Positions 9,295-16,760 of a stretch of DNA of 64,000 bases are shown piece after piece. This stretch comes from Flavobacterium sp. DG2-3 (lineage in GTDB: Bacteria > Bacteroidota > Bacteroidia > Flavobacteriales > Flavobacteriaceae). A program made the translations under genes and the position numbers. The stretch covers positions 30,528 to 94,527 of the forward strand of contig NZ_JAVAMB010000020.1 of assembly GCF_030730925.1 (NCBI RefSeq). The letters run 5' to 3'. The notes beneath the pieces are model-generated. The model did no database searches, was not told the DNA's origin, and saw only the letters and a list, made by a program, of their open reading frames with translations. Positions within the stretch are counted from its first letter, which is position 1, and every line of letters begins with the position of its first letter.

Positions 9295-10110
9295 ATGAAA
9301 AAAGCAATAATCACAATGGCAGTTTTGGCACCACTAGTTGCCTCTGCTCAACTTACAGATAGCATTAAAAGATTAGTCCCTGTAAAAGGAACCGTAAATT
9401 TTAGAGATGTAGGCGGTTACAAAACTATGGATGGAAAACAGGTTGCGTGGGGAAAAGTATATAGAAGCGCAGGAATTGATAAATTGACAGATACCGATTT
9501 AGCAATATTAGACAAGAAAAAAATTCACACCGTAATTGATTTTCGAGGTGTTGCCGAAGCTAAAGCAGCTCCAGATCATTTGCCAAAAAATACAGATTAC
9601 ACTTTAAGTCCAGCAGGAAGTGACAGTCTTCCTAATCCGGCGCAAATGGTTAAGTTTTTGAAAGAAGGCAACTTTCTGGAAAAATTCTATGGCGTTGATG
9701 CTGTAAAATATAGTGGAGACAGATTTAGACCTTTGTTTGTGAAACTTTTAACTGCTGATAAAAAAGAAGCTGTAATGTACCACTGTACAGGTGGACGTGA
9801 TCGTACGGGAATGGCAACTGCTTTATTCTTGTATATTTTGCAGGTTCCTCAAGAAACGATTGAAGCCGATTATGTTGCTTCTAATGTTTATTTGAAACCA
9901 ATGAATAAAAAAATGTTAGCACCTTTGGCTAAAATGAGCGGTATGACAGAACAGGAAGTAGAAAATTCAATGTCATTGAAACCAGAGCTTATCCGTGCTT
10001 TTTTTAACGGACTAAAAAACCAATACGGAAGCATTGAAAATTTCCTTCAGCAGGAAATGGGTATTGGTACAAAAGAAATTGCCTTATTAAGAAAAAAATA
10101 TACTGTGTAG
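9295..10110 (+). CDS. Secreted tyrosine-phosphatase-like protein (Y_phosphatase3 type)
   Basis: 271 residues from the ATG at 9295, which gives a clean signal peptide (MKKAIITMAVLAPLVASA). The catalytic loop HCTGGRDRTG is visible, with Cys164 and Arg170 in the C-x5-R arrangement of protein-tyrosine and dual-specificity phosphatases. Upstream, NFRDVGGY and VYRSAGIDKL are conserved in bacterial PtpA/IphP-like enzymes. It should hydrolyse phosphate monoesters outside the cytoplasm; true substrates of this family range from phosphotyrosine to phosphoinositides. It follows the TonB receptor by 28 nt and shares its operon, which suggests scavenging of a phosphorylated nutrient. It ends at a strong bidirectional terminator. 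Confidence 0.85.
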   Translation: MKKAIITMAVLAPLVASAQLTDSIKRLVPVKGTVNFRDVGGYKTMDGKQVAWGKVYRSAGIDKLTDTDLAILDKKKIHTVIDFRGVAEAKAAPDHLPKNTDYTLSPAGSDSLPNPAQMVKFLKEGNFLEKFYGVDAVKYSGDRFRPLFVKLLTADKKEAVMYHCTGGRDRTGMATALFLYILQVPQETIEADYVASNVYLKPMNKKMLAPLAKMSGMTEQEVENSMSLKPELIRAFFNGLKNQYGSIENFLQQEMGIGTKEIALLRKKYTV

Positions 10111-10135
10111 TTGTTTCGTGTTTTATTTTCAAAGA

Positions 10136-10162
10136 AAAAGCTGTCCGATTTGGACAGCTTTT
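10136..10162. terminator. Bidirectional intrinsic terminator between convergent genes
   Basis: An 11-bp perfect stem (AAAAGCTGTCC / GGACAGCTTTT) has a 5-nt loop and U-rich tails on both strands. It separates the phosphatase gene (plus) from the VOC gene (minus). Confidence 0.9.
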
Positions 10163-10181
10163 CGTTTATAGAGAAAATTGC

Positions 10182-11189
10182 TTATTCTTTTTCAGACACA
10201 AAAACATATAGTTTTTGCACTTTTCCATTTTCGATCACAAACAAATCCATACCGCTAACAACTGCTGGTTTCGATTTTGAACCAAATTGCCAATACAAGC
10301 GAATTATATTATGATTCGTTTCAATTGATTTTGCAGTAAATCTAAATTCAGGATTTTTGGTCTGAAGTTCTACAATAAATTTACTGATATCATTAATTCC
10401 TTCAGCAATAAAATGACGATCGACCATTTCTACATCAGATGCGTAAACTTGATTTAATAAAACGTTACGTTTTGCTTCGTCTTTTTCATTCCAGATTTTA
10501 AGGTGATTTTCTACTATTGCTGTATTCTTTTTAGCATCAAAATCATCTGCTGTAACTTTTTTTACTGCTTTATTTTTCGGTGACCATAAGATTGTTTTCG
10601 GATTCGATTTTTCATATCCTTTTCCGTTTGGATACGAAACCAGTTCCATTTTAGAACCCCAAGGCGTTTCAAAATACACCCAAGATTCCCCAGCAGTATC
10701 TCCCGATGGCATTGTAAAAGGTTCGCCCAATACTTTTACGCCTTTGCTTTTTAAATATTGCACCGCTGCATGAATATCATTTACATAAAATGCAATGTGT
10801 GATGCGCCGATATCATCGGTATTTGGCTGTGTTTTGCTTCCTTTATTGTCCGCATATTCAAATACTTCTATACTCGCTCCGTTTCCTGCATTTATCATTT
10901 TTATCGTAACAGCACCCGTTTTCGGATTAATATGATTTAATTCTTTCCAAGCATCATCCAACGGAATTGGTCCTAATTGTGTTACAGGTTTAAACCCGAG
11001 TACATCGTCAAAAAATGGTATCGCTTTATTGAGATCAGGAACATTAATTCCCACATGATCGATTCCCACTATTCCAGCATTATTTTGAGCCACAGTCTTT
11101 TCAGAAGCAGAAAAAAGAATTAATAAGTTAAGCATTGCTGCTGCTGAAGTCTGTACTTTTTTATTTGATTTTTTATGAGTTGTTTTCAT
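10182..11189 (-). CDS. Exported VOC (glyoxalase-fold) protein fused to a SnoaL/NTF2-like domain
   Basis: 335 residues. The N-terminus (MKTTHKKSNKKVQ followed by a hydrophobic run ending TVAQ) looks like a signal peptide. Residues about 40-185 form a vicinal-oxygen-chelate domain with candidate metal ligands in IDHVGIN, IEVFEY, ASHIAF and KMELVSY, i.e. the His-Glu-His-Glu set. Residues about 215-335 resemble a SnoaL/NTF2-like alpha+beta barrel (AIVENHLKIWNEKDEAKRN, VSGMDLFVIENGKVQ). VOC enzymes include glyoxalases, ring-cleaving dioxygenases and antibiotic-resistance proteins, so the reaction is not predictable. The upstream spacer holds a dispersed palindromic repeat (11241-11374). The flanking SDR gene may be functionally related. 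Confidence 0.8.
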   Translation of the reverse strand: MKTTHKKSNKKVQTSAAAMLNLLILFSASEKTVAQNNAGIVGIDHVGINVPDLNKAIPFFDDVLGFKPVTQLGPIPLDDAWKELNHINPKTGAVTIKMINAGNGASIEVFEYADNKGSKTQPNTDDIGASHIAFYVNDIHAAVQYLKSKGVKVLGEPFTMPSGDTAGESWVYFETPWGSKMELVSYPNGKGYEKSNPKTILWSPKNKAVKKVTADDFDAKKNTAIVENHLKIWNEKDEAKRNVLLNQVYASDVEMVDRHFIAEGINDISKFIVELQTKNPEFRFTAKSIETNHNIIRLYWQFGSKSKPAVVSGMDLFVIENGKVQKLYVFVSEKE

Positions 11190-11240
11190 GATTATTGTAA
11201 ATGTTTGAATAAATTATCTAATGTTTTATTGTTGATATTC

Positions 11241-11374
11241 TAACACATAGAAACATAGCTTATGCAAGCTTAAAAAGGCATTTCATTTGCATAAACAAAC
11301 ATAGCTATGTGTGAGAAACGAGTTTCTTTTCATCTTCTTTTCAGATAAAGAAAAAACTATGTTTCTATGTGTTA
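11241..11374. repeat. Dispersed palindromic intergenic repeat, copy 1
   Basis: The element is bounded by TAACACATAGAAACATAG and its perfect 18-bp reverse complement at 11357-11374. It contains a central palindrome ACATAGCTATGT (11299-11310). A second copy in inverted orientation lies at 46876-47014; the two share the ends and internal stretches such as AAGGCRTTTCAyTTTG. It has no coding capacity. Confidence 0.85.
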
Positions 11375-11412
11375 AAAATTAAACTTTGTCTAATTATTGA
11401 ATGTTTCAGAAA

Positions 11413-12270
11413 TTAATTAGTGTAAGCGGCTAGCCATTTAGCTTTGATATTGGCACGAGCTTCAATAAATTCTTTATCGGTTCCTTGAGCGATGGCATCT
11501 AATGGAAAACGCAAAGGTCTCTCTCCTTTTTTCATGTTTACCAATTCTAAAATACCATCTGCAATAGTCTGTGGATTCATAGCGAACTGCGCCATTTTAC
11601 CAAATAATGCAGTTCCTAATGCATTGAATTTGTCTGTTGCTGCTTCTCCATATTGCTCGATAATTTCTGTTTTATCGGCATGAATACCCGCTTTTGATCC
11701 GTTATTCATTTCTGTTGGATAAACTCCCGGCTGAATACTTACGTTTTCAATTCCGTACTCTGCTAATTCATCTTGCAATCCTTCTGTAAAACTTTCTACG
11801 ACAAGTTTAGAAGCGATGTACGGAATCATAAAAGGCAATGTGTGTCCGCTTGCTCCTGTTGTAATATTGATAACAAGACCACTTTTTTCTTTTCTCATAG
11901 AAGGAAGAACTGCCTGATACATACGAAGCACGCTGTAAACGTTTACATCGAACATTTTACGAACCTGATCAACAGAATAGCCTTCAAGCAGACCAAAACC
12001 ACTTACTGCAGCATTATTGATCAGAACATCAATTTTTCCGTATTTAGCAATTACTTTTTCGATTGCAACCTTAACTGATGCATCTTCTGTAATATCAATA
12101 TCTACAACTTCAATATTTTCTATTGCTCCTAATTCTTTTGCTGCAGCAGCATTTTTATCGTTTGTGTTGCGCATTCCTGCAATTACGGAGTGGCCTGCGT
12201 TTGCTAATGTGATAGCGGTAAGTTTTCCAAAGCCTGTACTTGTTCCTGTAATAAAAATTGTTTTTGACAT
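11413..12270 (-). CDS. Short-chain dehydrogenase/reductase (classical SDR)
   Basis: 285 residues with the full set of classical SDR motifs: the cofactor loop TGTSTGFG near the N-terminus, the NNA motif in DVLINNAAVSGFG, a catalytic-region Ser/Thr (NITTGASGHT) and Y-x3-K in YIASK. SDRs oxidise or reduce alcohols/ketones with NAD(P)H; the substrate cannot be read from sequence. The length and the PGVYPTEM segment are typical of the family. A perfect FNR-type palindrome (12371-12386) lies about 100 bp upstream, and a Crp/Fnr gene is the next gene upstream, so the SDR is probably under that regulator. Confidence 0.9.
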   Translation of the reverse strand: MSKTIFITGTSTGFGKLTAITLANAGHSVIAGMRNTNDKNAAAAKELGAIENIEVVDIDITEDASVKVAIEKVIAKYGKIDVLINNAAVSGFGLLEGYSVDQVRKMFDVNVYSVLRMYQAVLPSMRKEKSGLVINITTGASGHTLPFMIPYIASKLVVESFTEGLQDELAEYGIENVSIQPGVYPTEMNNGSKAGIHADKTEIIEQYGEAATDKFNALGTALFGKMAQFAMNPQTIADGILELVNMKKGERPLRFPLDAIAQGTDKEFIEARANIKAKWLAAYTN

Positions 12271-12370
12271 GATTTCTAATATTTTAATTGTTTATAATGT
12301 TTGTTTCTTTTGAACATTACAAAGTTGCGCAGAATGCAAAACCTGCACATTGATTAGAAATAAGTAAAAA

Positions 12371-12386
12371 CTTGATCTAGATCAAG
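12371..12386. promoter_or_regulatory. Crp/Fnr-type operator palindrome upstream of the SDR gene
   Basis: The perfect 16-bp palindrome CTTGATCTAGATCAAG contains TTGAT-N4-ATCAA, the textbook FNR half-site arrangement. It is located between the terminator of the Crp/Fnr gene and the SDR start. Confidence 0.6.
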
Positions 12387-12409
12387 AGTTTGAAAAGGGC
12401 ATAAAAAAA

Positions 12410-12427
12410 GGAGCTTTTAAAGCTCCT
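12410..12427 (-). terminator. Intrinsic terminator of the Crp/Fnr gene
   Basis: The stem GGAGCTTT/AAAGCTCC is followed on the minus strand by seven Ts, directly after the gene's stop. Confidence 0.85.
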
Positions 12428-12435
12428 GATATGGT

Positions 12436-13014
12436 TTATTTTTTAGCGGTCTGTTTTCGAATACGGCTTAGCGTTTCTGGTGTCATGCCCAAATAAGAGG
12501 CAATCATAGTCTGAGGAATTCTAGACGCAAAGCCTGGATATTTATTGACAAAATTTAAATACTTTTCTTCGGCTGTTAAAGTTAGTGAAGCCTGAATTCT
12601 ATTCTGAGCTGCTATAAAGCTTCTTTGCAAAATAGTATTGACCATATTATTAAACGCTGGAATTTCTCTGCAAAGCATTTCAAAATTTTCATGAGTAAAA
12701 AGTACAAGCTCTGTATCTTCAATGGCATCAATATTAAAACGGGATGGCTGCTGCATCATTAAGCTCTCACGATCTCCTGTCCACCAATTTTCTATACTGA
12801 AACTATTAACATGTTCGCCTCCTTTTTCATCCACTGTATAAGTCCTTACGCAGCCTTGAGTAATGAATGCGTCATATTTCCAGACATCTCCTTCCTGTAG
12901 AAGATACTGCCTTTTTCGAAGTTTTTTTATAATGGCAAATGACCGAATGCGTTCAGATTCTTCCTGAGTCAGCTCAGTTTTATCTTCTAGATACTTTTGG
13001 AATATTTCATACAT
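12436..13014 (-). CDS. Crp/Fnr-family transcriptional regulator
   Basis: 192 residues from the ATG at 13014 (MYEIFQKYLEDKTELTQEE); the longer reading from 13077 adds 21 residues with no family counterpart. Residues about 25-130 form a cyclic-nucleotide-binding-like beta roll (KRQYLLQEGDVWKYDAFITQGCVRTY). Residues about 145-190 form a winged HTH whose recognition helix is TPETLSRIRK. The E-x2-S-R pattern is the one FNR uses to read TTGAT half-sites. The N-terminal cysteine cluster of oxygen-sensing FNR is absent, so the signal is something else. A matching TTGAT-N4-ATCAA site lies between this gene and the SDR downstream. It starts 75 nt after the bestrophin gene and may share its transcript. 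Confidence 0.88.
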   Translation of the reverse strand: MYEIFQKYLEDKTELTQEESERIRSFAIIKKLRKRQYLLQEGDVWKYDAFITQGCVRTYTVDEKGGEHVNSFSIENWWTGDRESLMMQQPSRFNIDAIEDTELVLFTHENFEMLCREIPAFNNMVNTILQRSFIAAQNRIQASLTLTAEEKYLNFVNKYPGFASRIPQTMIASYLGMTPETLSRIRKQTAKK

Positions 13015-13089
13015 AGATTGTAAAATTATATAAAAGGCATTTGATGGACAAATTTTAATATCGAACGAAACTGCCAATAATCAAAAAAT

Positions 13090-14100
13090 CTACAATATAA
13101 TACTATGCTGTGGCACTGGCAGTACTGGAAGGTTTGTTTCTCCAAGCATTTCTTTGAGATCGACCTCTATAATTTTTGAAATCTGTGAAATGGGTACATC
13201 ATTCGCATTTCCTTCAAATGGGTTTTCGGTGCTCTCACCTACTTGTCCCAGCGAAGTATACATCCACGAAATAATAACACTGAACGGAATCACTAGCCAA
13301 ACCATATTTCCCTGCATAATGCCGGTTATACTTTCGTTCATTTTATCAAATTCTCTTAATAAGCCAAAAGGCAGCAGGAAACAGAAAAGGCGAACAAGCA
13401 AAGTATTTATAATGGCATATTGTCTCGGATAAGGAGAATCTTTCAACTGCTCGCTTCTTCCTTGATGGGTGTAAAAGTCTTTTATGGCTCTTTGGAATTC
13501 TAAAAACTGAATCAGAACAATTTCTTCTGAGTCCAAAAGCTTTTTCAACGTTTTGCTTTGCAATGCCATAATTTGCACCGCTTTATTTTTAGTTCCTAAA
13601 ACATATTCTAAATCAGCTGGAGATAGATATTTTGAAAGCTCTTCTTCAAGGCTAGTTTCATTTTCGGGAATACTATAATAAAACTCCTGATATTCTGCAT
13701 TGTGTTTTTTCTGGCTGGCTTCCCAAACGCGGTAGGAACGCATTTCGTAGCGCAGTGCAGTAAGCCAAGCAAAATGACGATAAATTAGTGTTTTTGCCTC
13801 TTCTGAATTATTAATAAAATCTCGGCACATTACGCCCCATGTTCGGCTTGTATTTAATATAAAAGTCCAAATTTGCTGTGCTTCTACGGTTCTATTATAG
13901 GTTTGGGTATTTTTAAAACCAACAATAAAAGCTGTTGCTGTTCCGAGTAATGCTACAACCGTCCAAGAAATTGCAAGCCATTTTACAGCAAAAACTTCAT
14001 ATAAAAGAACTGGAATGCTACTCAATAAAAGCAAAATATAAATGCTCTTTCTAGTCCAGAAAATAAACTCCGAAAGCTTATATGATTTACCTATATACAT
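13090..14100 (-). CDS. Bestrophin family (UPF0187) anion channel
   Basis: 336 residues. There are two N-terminal membrane helices (YILLLLSSIPVLLYEVFAV; LAISWTVVALLGTATAFIVGF) and a later pair (about 225-300, with LFCFLLPFGLLREFD and MVWLVIPFSVIISWMY). Family signatures are FKNTQTYNRTVEAQQIW after the second helix, and a C-terminal segment with ENPFEGNANDVPISQI. Bacterial bestrophins form pentameric channels; KpBest conducts cations, others anions. Its physiological role here is unknown. The preceding YCII operon ends in a terminator at 14128-14161, so this gene probably has its own promoter and may carry the Crp/Fnr gene with it. Confidence 0.9.
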   Translation of the reverse strand: MYIGKSYKLSEFIFWTRKSIYILLLLSSIPVLLYEVFAVKWLAISWTVVALLGTATAFIVGFKNTQTYNRTVEAQQIWTFILNTSRTWGVMCRDFINNSEEAKTLIYRHFAWLTALRYEMRSYRVWEASQKKHNAEYQEFYYSIPENETSLEEELSKYLSPADLEYVLGTKNKAVQIMALQSKTLKKLLDSEEIVLIQFLEFQRAIKDFYTHQGRSEQLKDSPYPRQYAIINTLLVRLFCFLLPFGLLREFDKMNESITGIMQGNMVWLVIPFSVIISWMYTSLGQVGESTENPFEGNANDVPISQISKIIEVDLKEMLGETNLPVLPVPQHSIIL

Positions 14101-14127
14101 GGTGTGTGTTTTAAATTAAAAGCTAAA

Positions 14128-14161
14128 AAAAGCATGCCTTTGGGGGCACAGACATGCTTTT
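14128..14161 (-). terminator. Hairpin terminator after the YCII gene
   Basis: The stem AAAAGCATG / CATGCTTTT (9 bp) encloses a 16-nt loop and has a following T-run on the minus strand. It lies 8 nt beyond the YCII stop. Confidence 0.7.
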
Positions 14162-14168
14162 AAGGAAA

Positions 14169-14525
14169 TTAAGCTACAGGAACAGACATACGAACCTCAA
14201 CGATTGCTCCGTACTGAATAATCGGACATGCTTCTGCAATTTTAACGGCTTCATCATAATCATTTGATCGGATTAAGAATAAACCGCCAATTGATTCTTT
14301 TCCATGTCCGAAAGGTCCGGTTGTAATATGATTTCCCATTTTGGTATGTTTAATCACTCTTCCGTCTAGATCCCAACGTTTTGGCGGAGCTACCAATTTA
14401 TCCTGAGCTGCAATTCCTGCAATCCAATCTTGATACGGTTTTATGGCATCTTTCATTTGTTCTGGTGTTGGGACTGGTTTCTCGCTTGTGAAATCTCTGT
14501 GGATCACTACTAAAAATTCTTGCAT
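14169..14525 (-). CDS. YCII-related (YciI/DGPF-like) protein
   Basis: 118 residues from the ATG at 14525 (MQEFLVVIHRDFTSEKPVP); the upstream extension was rejected as low-complexity basic sequence. The fold of a ferredoxin-like YCII domain is recognisable: an initial strand, PEQMKDAIKPYQDWIAGIA, a central HITTGPFGHGKESIGGLFLI in place of the usual DGPF segment, and SNDYDEAVKIAEACP-IIQYGAIVEVRM at the end. These small proteins are often found beside sigma factors or redox enzymes and have poorly known function. It is the last gene of the NmrA-pirin operon. Confidence 0.8.
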   Translation of the reverse strand: MQEFLVVIHRDFTSEKPVPTPEQMKDAIKPYQDWIAGIAAQDKLVAPPKRWDLDGRVIKHTKMGNHITTGPFGHGKESIGGLFLIRSNDYDEAVKIAEACPIIQYGAIVEVRMSVPVA

Positions 14526-14562
14526 AATACTTTTATTTAAGGATTTATAAATCGTTTTATAT

Positions 14563-14754
14563 TTAAAAAATAGATGCGTAATCTTCTTCTTCGTTCTCGT
14601 CAAACGGCTGTTCTTTCATGTGAACTGTTTCGTCCAGTAATTCGCATCCATCGGTTAAATCGTGATGATGCAGATTTAGCTCACCTTCTTCTTCATTACT
14701 ATGAATCTGAGTTTTGGTTAAGCCCAATATTCTAAAAATATTAACTAGTTTCAT
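14563..14754 (-). CDS. Small acidic protein of unknown function
   Basis: 63 residues. A short hydrophobic or amphipathic N-terminus (MKLVNIFRILGLTK) leads into a strongly acidic tail (QPFDENEEEDYASIF) with a HHH run in the middle. I do not recognise it. It lies 38 nt after the pirin gene and 37 nt before YCII, on the same strand, and is preceded by an A-rich leader of the kind used by neighbouring genes, which supports translation. It could be non-coding. Confidence 0.45.
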   Translation of the reverse strand: MKLVNIFRILGLTKTQIHSNEEEGELNLHHHDLTDGCELLDETVHMKEQPFDENEEEDYASIF

Positions 14755-14792
14755 GATTTTCTTTTTTAATAAGTTCCTTCTAATGCTTTATT

Positions 14793-15671
14793 CTATACTG
14801 GCTTAATCACTTTTCGAGTCTTGCCTTTTACTTCGATAAAACCCATTTTCCCATTTTCAAAATTTGCTACAGCTTGAGATAAAGCCAATTCTGATTCCAT
14901 TACAAAAGCGCCTTTAGAAAAGGAAGGCTCATCGAGCGGTTCTGCAGAAATAAACAGCAATTCGCTATTGGTGATTCCGATAAATTTGAGAGGCTCTTCA
15001 AGATCTGATCCTGCCATAGAAATAACCATTCCTTCCTCCAGTTCTGTAGTGGATTGATTGGTTATAAAATCAAAAAAACCTTCAACTGCCAGAACAGTTC
15101 CCGACCATTGTGCATTAAGCTGATGCGAAAACTCTTTTCCTGCCTTTAAAAAAACATGCAGAATGGTTAACGAATCTGGCGTTTCAATTTTATTTTCTGT
15201 ATTTCCTGTTTTACCGCAAACCACCCTTACGCGTAGACCTTCCTCTTTGATTTCGGGAATTTGCGCTTTATCAATAACTAAACTTTTAGGATTGTCTTGT
15301 TTTTTTGCTGCTGAACTATTTACAAACAACTGCAAACCTTCAACATTGGTACCTTCAGTAACGGGAAACTCAGAATGAACGATTCCTTTTCCTGCATAAG
15401 ACCAATTCAGACTTCCTGGAGTTATAACCGTATTGTTCCCTTTTGAATCTAAACTTTGAAAAGGTGCTGAATTCTCAAAAACATAATGCAGTACCGACAT
15501 TCCTGCGTGTGGCTGCGGACCGTAGACATCATGAGTCAATTCAAAATGATCAAATCCGATAATTGGATTCATTAGTCCGTCAAAATCATTGCTTCTTGCT
15601 TTTCTGGCAAAAAACTGCTCATCTCCCTGTACTTCCGGAGTGACCACTGCTGAGAGTTTTAACTTGTTCAT
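14793..15671 (-). CDS. Pirin family protein (bicupin)
   Basis: 292 residues, the usual length for pirins. The N-terminal cupin carries PQPHAGMSVLHYVF and GIVHSE, which correspond to the metal-binding HPHRG and GxxHSE motifs. The first His of HPH is Gln here, while the second His, the later His and the Glu are kept. The C-terminal cupin is degenerate as in the family. Pirins bind Fe(II), and some oxidise quercetin or act as redox-sensitive cofactors. The gene sits in an operon with an NmrA-like redox protein upstream and YCII downstream, behind a sigma-54 promoter, which suits a stress-response role. Confidence 0.88.
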   Translation of the reverse strand: MNKLKLSAVVTPEVQGDEQFFARKARSNDFDGLMNPIIGFDHFELTHDVYGPQPHAGMSVLHYVFENSAPFQSLDSKGNNTVITPGSLNWSYAGKGIVHSEFPVTEGTNVEGLQLFVNSSAAKKQDNPKSLVIDKAQIPEIKEEGLRVRVVCGKTGNTENKIETPDSLTILHVFLKAGKEFSHQLNAQWSGTVLAVEGFFDFITNQSTTELEEGMVISMAGSDLEEPLKFIGITNSELLFISAEPLDEPSFSKGAFVMESELALSQAVANFENGKMGFIEVKGKTRKVIKPV

Positions 15672-15747
15672 ATTATTATTTTTTATGGTTAGAAAACACC
15701 GCTGCCCATTGATTTGCCGTGTTGTTGATCAGTTTTCGTAAAATAAA

Positions 15748-15852
15748 TTACGCTGACGTAGGGCACAAGAATACACGAACGGGTGGAAAGTGTACGCCCA
15801 TTACAACCGCCTCGACAAACTGCCTACCCGTCATCTTCGTTTCAACGGGCAT
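15748..15852 (-). CDS. Possible 34-codon small ORF in a GC-rich island
   Basis: ATG at 15852 to TAA at 15750-15748, encoding a product that begins MPVETKMTGRQFVEAVVMG. It starts 30 nt after the NmrA stop and ends 76 nt before the pirin start, all on the same strand. The stretch is about 55% GC, far above its surroundings. The opposite strand is also open across the same bases (product containing GWKVYAHYNRLDKLPTRH). I recognise neither. It may be a small gene, a relic of a foreign gene, or a structured RNA (GGGC/GCCC and TACAC/GTGTA pairs are possible). Confidence 0.3.
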   Translation of the reverse strand: MPVETKMTGRQFVEAVVMGVHFPPVRVFLCPTSA

Positions 15853-15882
15853 CGAAGCTTTTATAGTTTTTTAGAATTTAGA

Positions 15883-16638
15883 TTAGGCTCTTTGAGGACG
15901 GTTTGGAAACCATTCTTCAAAAGTGATAGTTCCTAGTTTTGCGGTTGCAGCAGGAACCAAAGTAAGTTCTTCAAGAGGAGAACCAAAGTATAATGCTTTT
16001 TCATCTGAAATCACTTCCAGCGGATCATTTGTTTTGGTCAAATAAGTCTGTAAAAGTTCTGAAAGTTTGAAACGTTCTGGTCCGCCAATTTCAATAATAT
16101 CGTTAATCGGATTGGCAAGTGATAATTCGACTACCATTGAAGCCACATCTTCTGAAGCGATCGGCTGGATTTTGGTTGGAGAAATTACTACACTTCCTCC
16201 TTCGTGAGCAGATGCAGCAATTCCGCCAAGGAATTCCATAAATTGAGTAGAATGAATAATCGTAAACGGAACTCCCGCTTTTCTTATTAAATTTTCTTGA
16301 GCTTGTTTGGCTCTAAAATAACCGCTTTCCTGCAAACGGTCTGTACCTACCACAGAAAGTGCAATGTGATGTTTTACTCCTGCATTGATTTCTGCTGCTA
16401 AAAGGTTTCTTCCAGAAGTTTCAAAGAATTCTAACACTTCTTTGTCTGCAAATGATGGCGAATTAGCCAAATCAATTACGATATCTGTTCCGTTTACTGC
16501 TTCTGCAAGTCCTTCGCCCGTAATAGTATTAATTCCCGTTGATGGCGCTGCTGCGATTACATTGTGTCCCTGATCGCGAAGTTTGTTTACTACTTTTGAT
16601 CCGATTAATCCTGTTCCTCCGATTACTAAAATTTTCAT
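15883..16638 (-). CDS. NmrA-like atypical SDR (NAD(P)-binding protein)
   Basis: 251 residues. The dinucleotide loop GGTGLIG opens the Rossmann fold (MKILVIGGTGLIGSKVV). It lacks the Y-x3-K catalytic pair of classical SDRs, though YFRAKQAQE is in a comparable place, and it matches the NmrA/NAD(P)H-binding group (FTIIHSTQFMEFLGGI, IASEDVASMVVE, IIEIGGPERFKLSELLQ). Such proteins act as redox sensors or reductases. It is the first gene of the operon followed by a small ORF, pirin, a small acidic protein and YCII. A -24/-12 promoter lies 54 nt before its ATG. Confidence 0.88.
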   Translation of the reverse strand: MKILVIGGTGLIGSKVVNKLRDQGHNVIAAAPSTGINTITGEGLAEAVNGTDIVIDLANSPSFADKEVLEFFETSGRNLLAAEINAGVKHHIALSVVGTDRLQESGYFRAKQAQENLIRKAGVPFTIIHSTQFMEFLGGIAASAHEGGSVVISPTKIQPIASEDVASMVVELSLANPINDIIEIGGPERFKLSELLQTYLTKTNDPLEVISDEKALYFGSPLEELTLVPAATAKLGTITFEEWFPNRPQRA

Positions 16639-16691
16639 GATATTGATTTTTTAAATTGTGATAAATTGATTTTCGTTTTCGATTAGTAATA

Positions 16692-16707
16692 GCCAAGATG
16701 CGTGCCA
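16692..16707 (-). promoter_or_regulatory. Sigma-54 (-24/-12) promoter of the NmrA-pirin operon
   Basis: The minus strand reads TGGCACGCATCTTGGC. Compared with TGGCAC-N5-TTGC it has an exact -24 half and a single mismatch at -12 (TTGG). Spacing is right, and the predicted start lies about 45 nt before the NmrA ATG. A sigma-54 activator gene is adjacent. Confidence 0.7.
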
Positions 16708-16760
16708 TTCACGTAAACATCTAAAAAACAATTAGTTACATCAAAATCAATATTTCAAAA

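Noticed and set aside
11773..12078. 101-codon plus-strand frame over the SDR gene
   Set aside because: Antisense to a conserved gene, with biased cysteine/aromatic content typical of shadow frames.
12017..12313. 98-codon open frame on the plus strand inside the SDR region
   Set aside because: It lies opposite the well-conserved SDR gene and has no family features; a shadow frame.
12330..12352. Possible second -24/-12 promoter before the SDR (TGTGCAGGTTTTGCA)
   Set aside because: It lacks the GG dinucleotide of the -24 box and the spacing is wrong.
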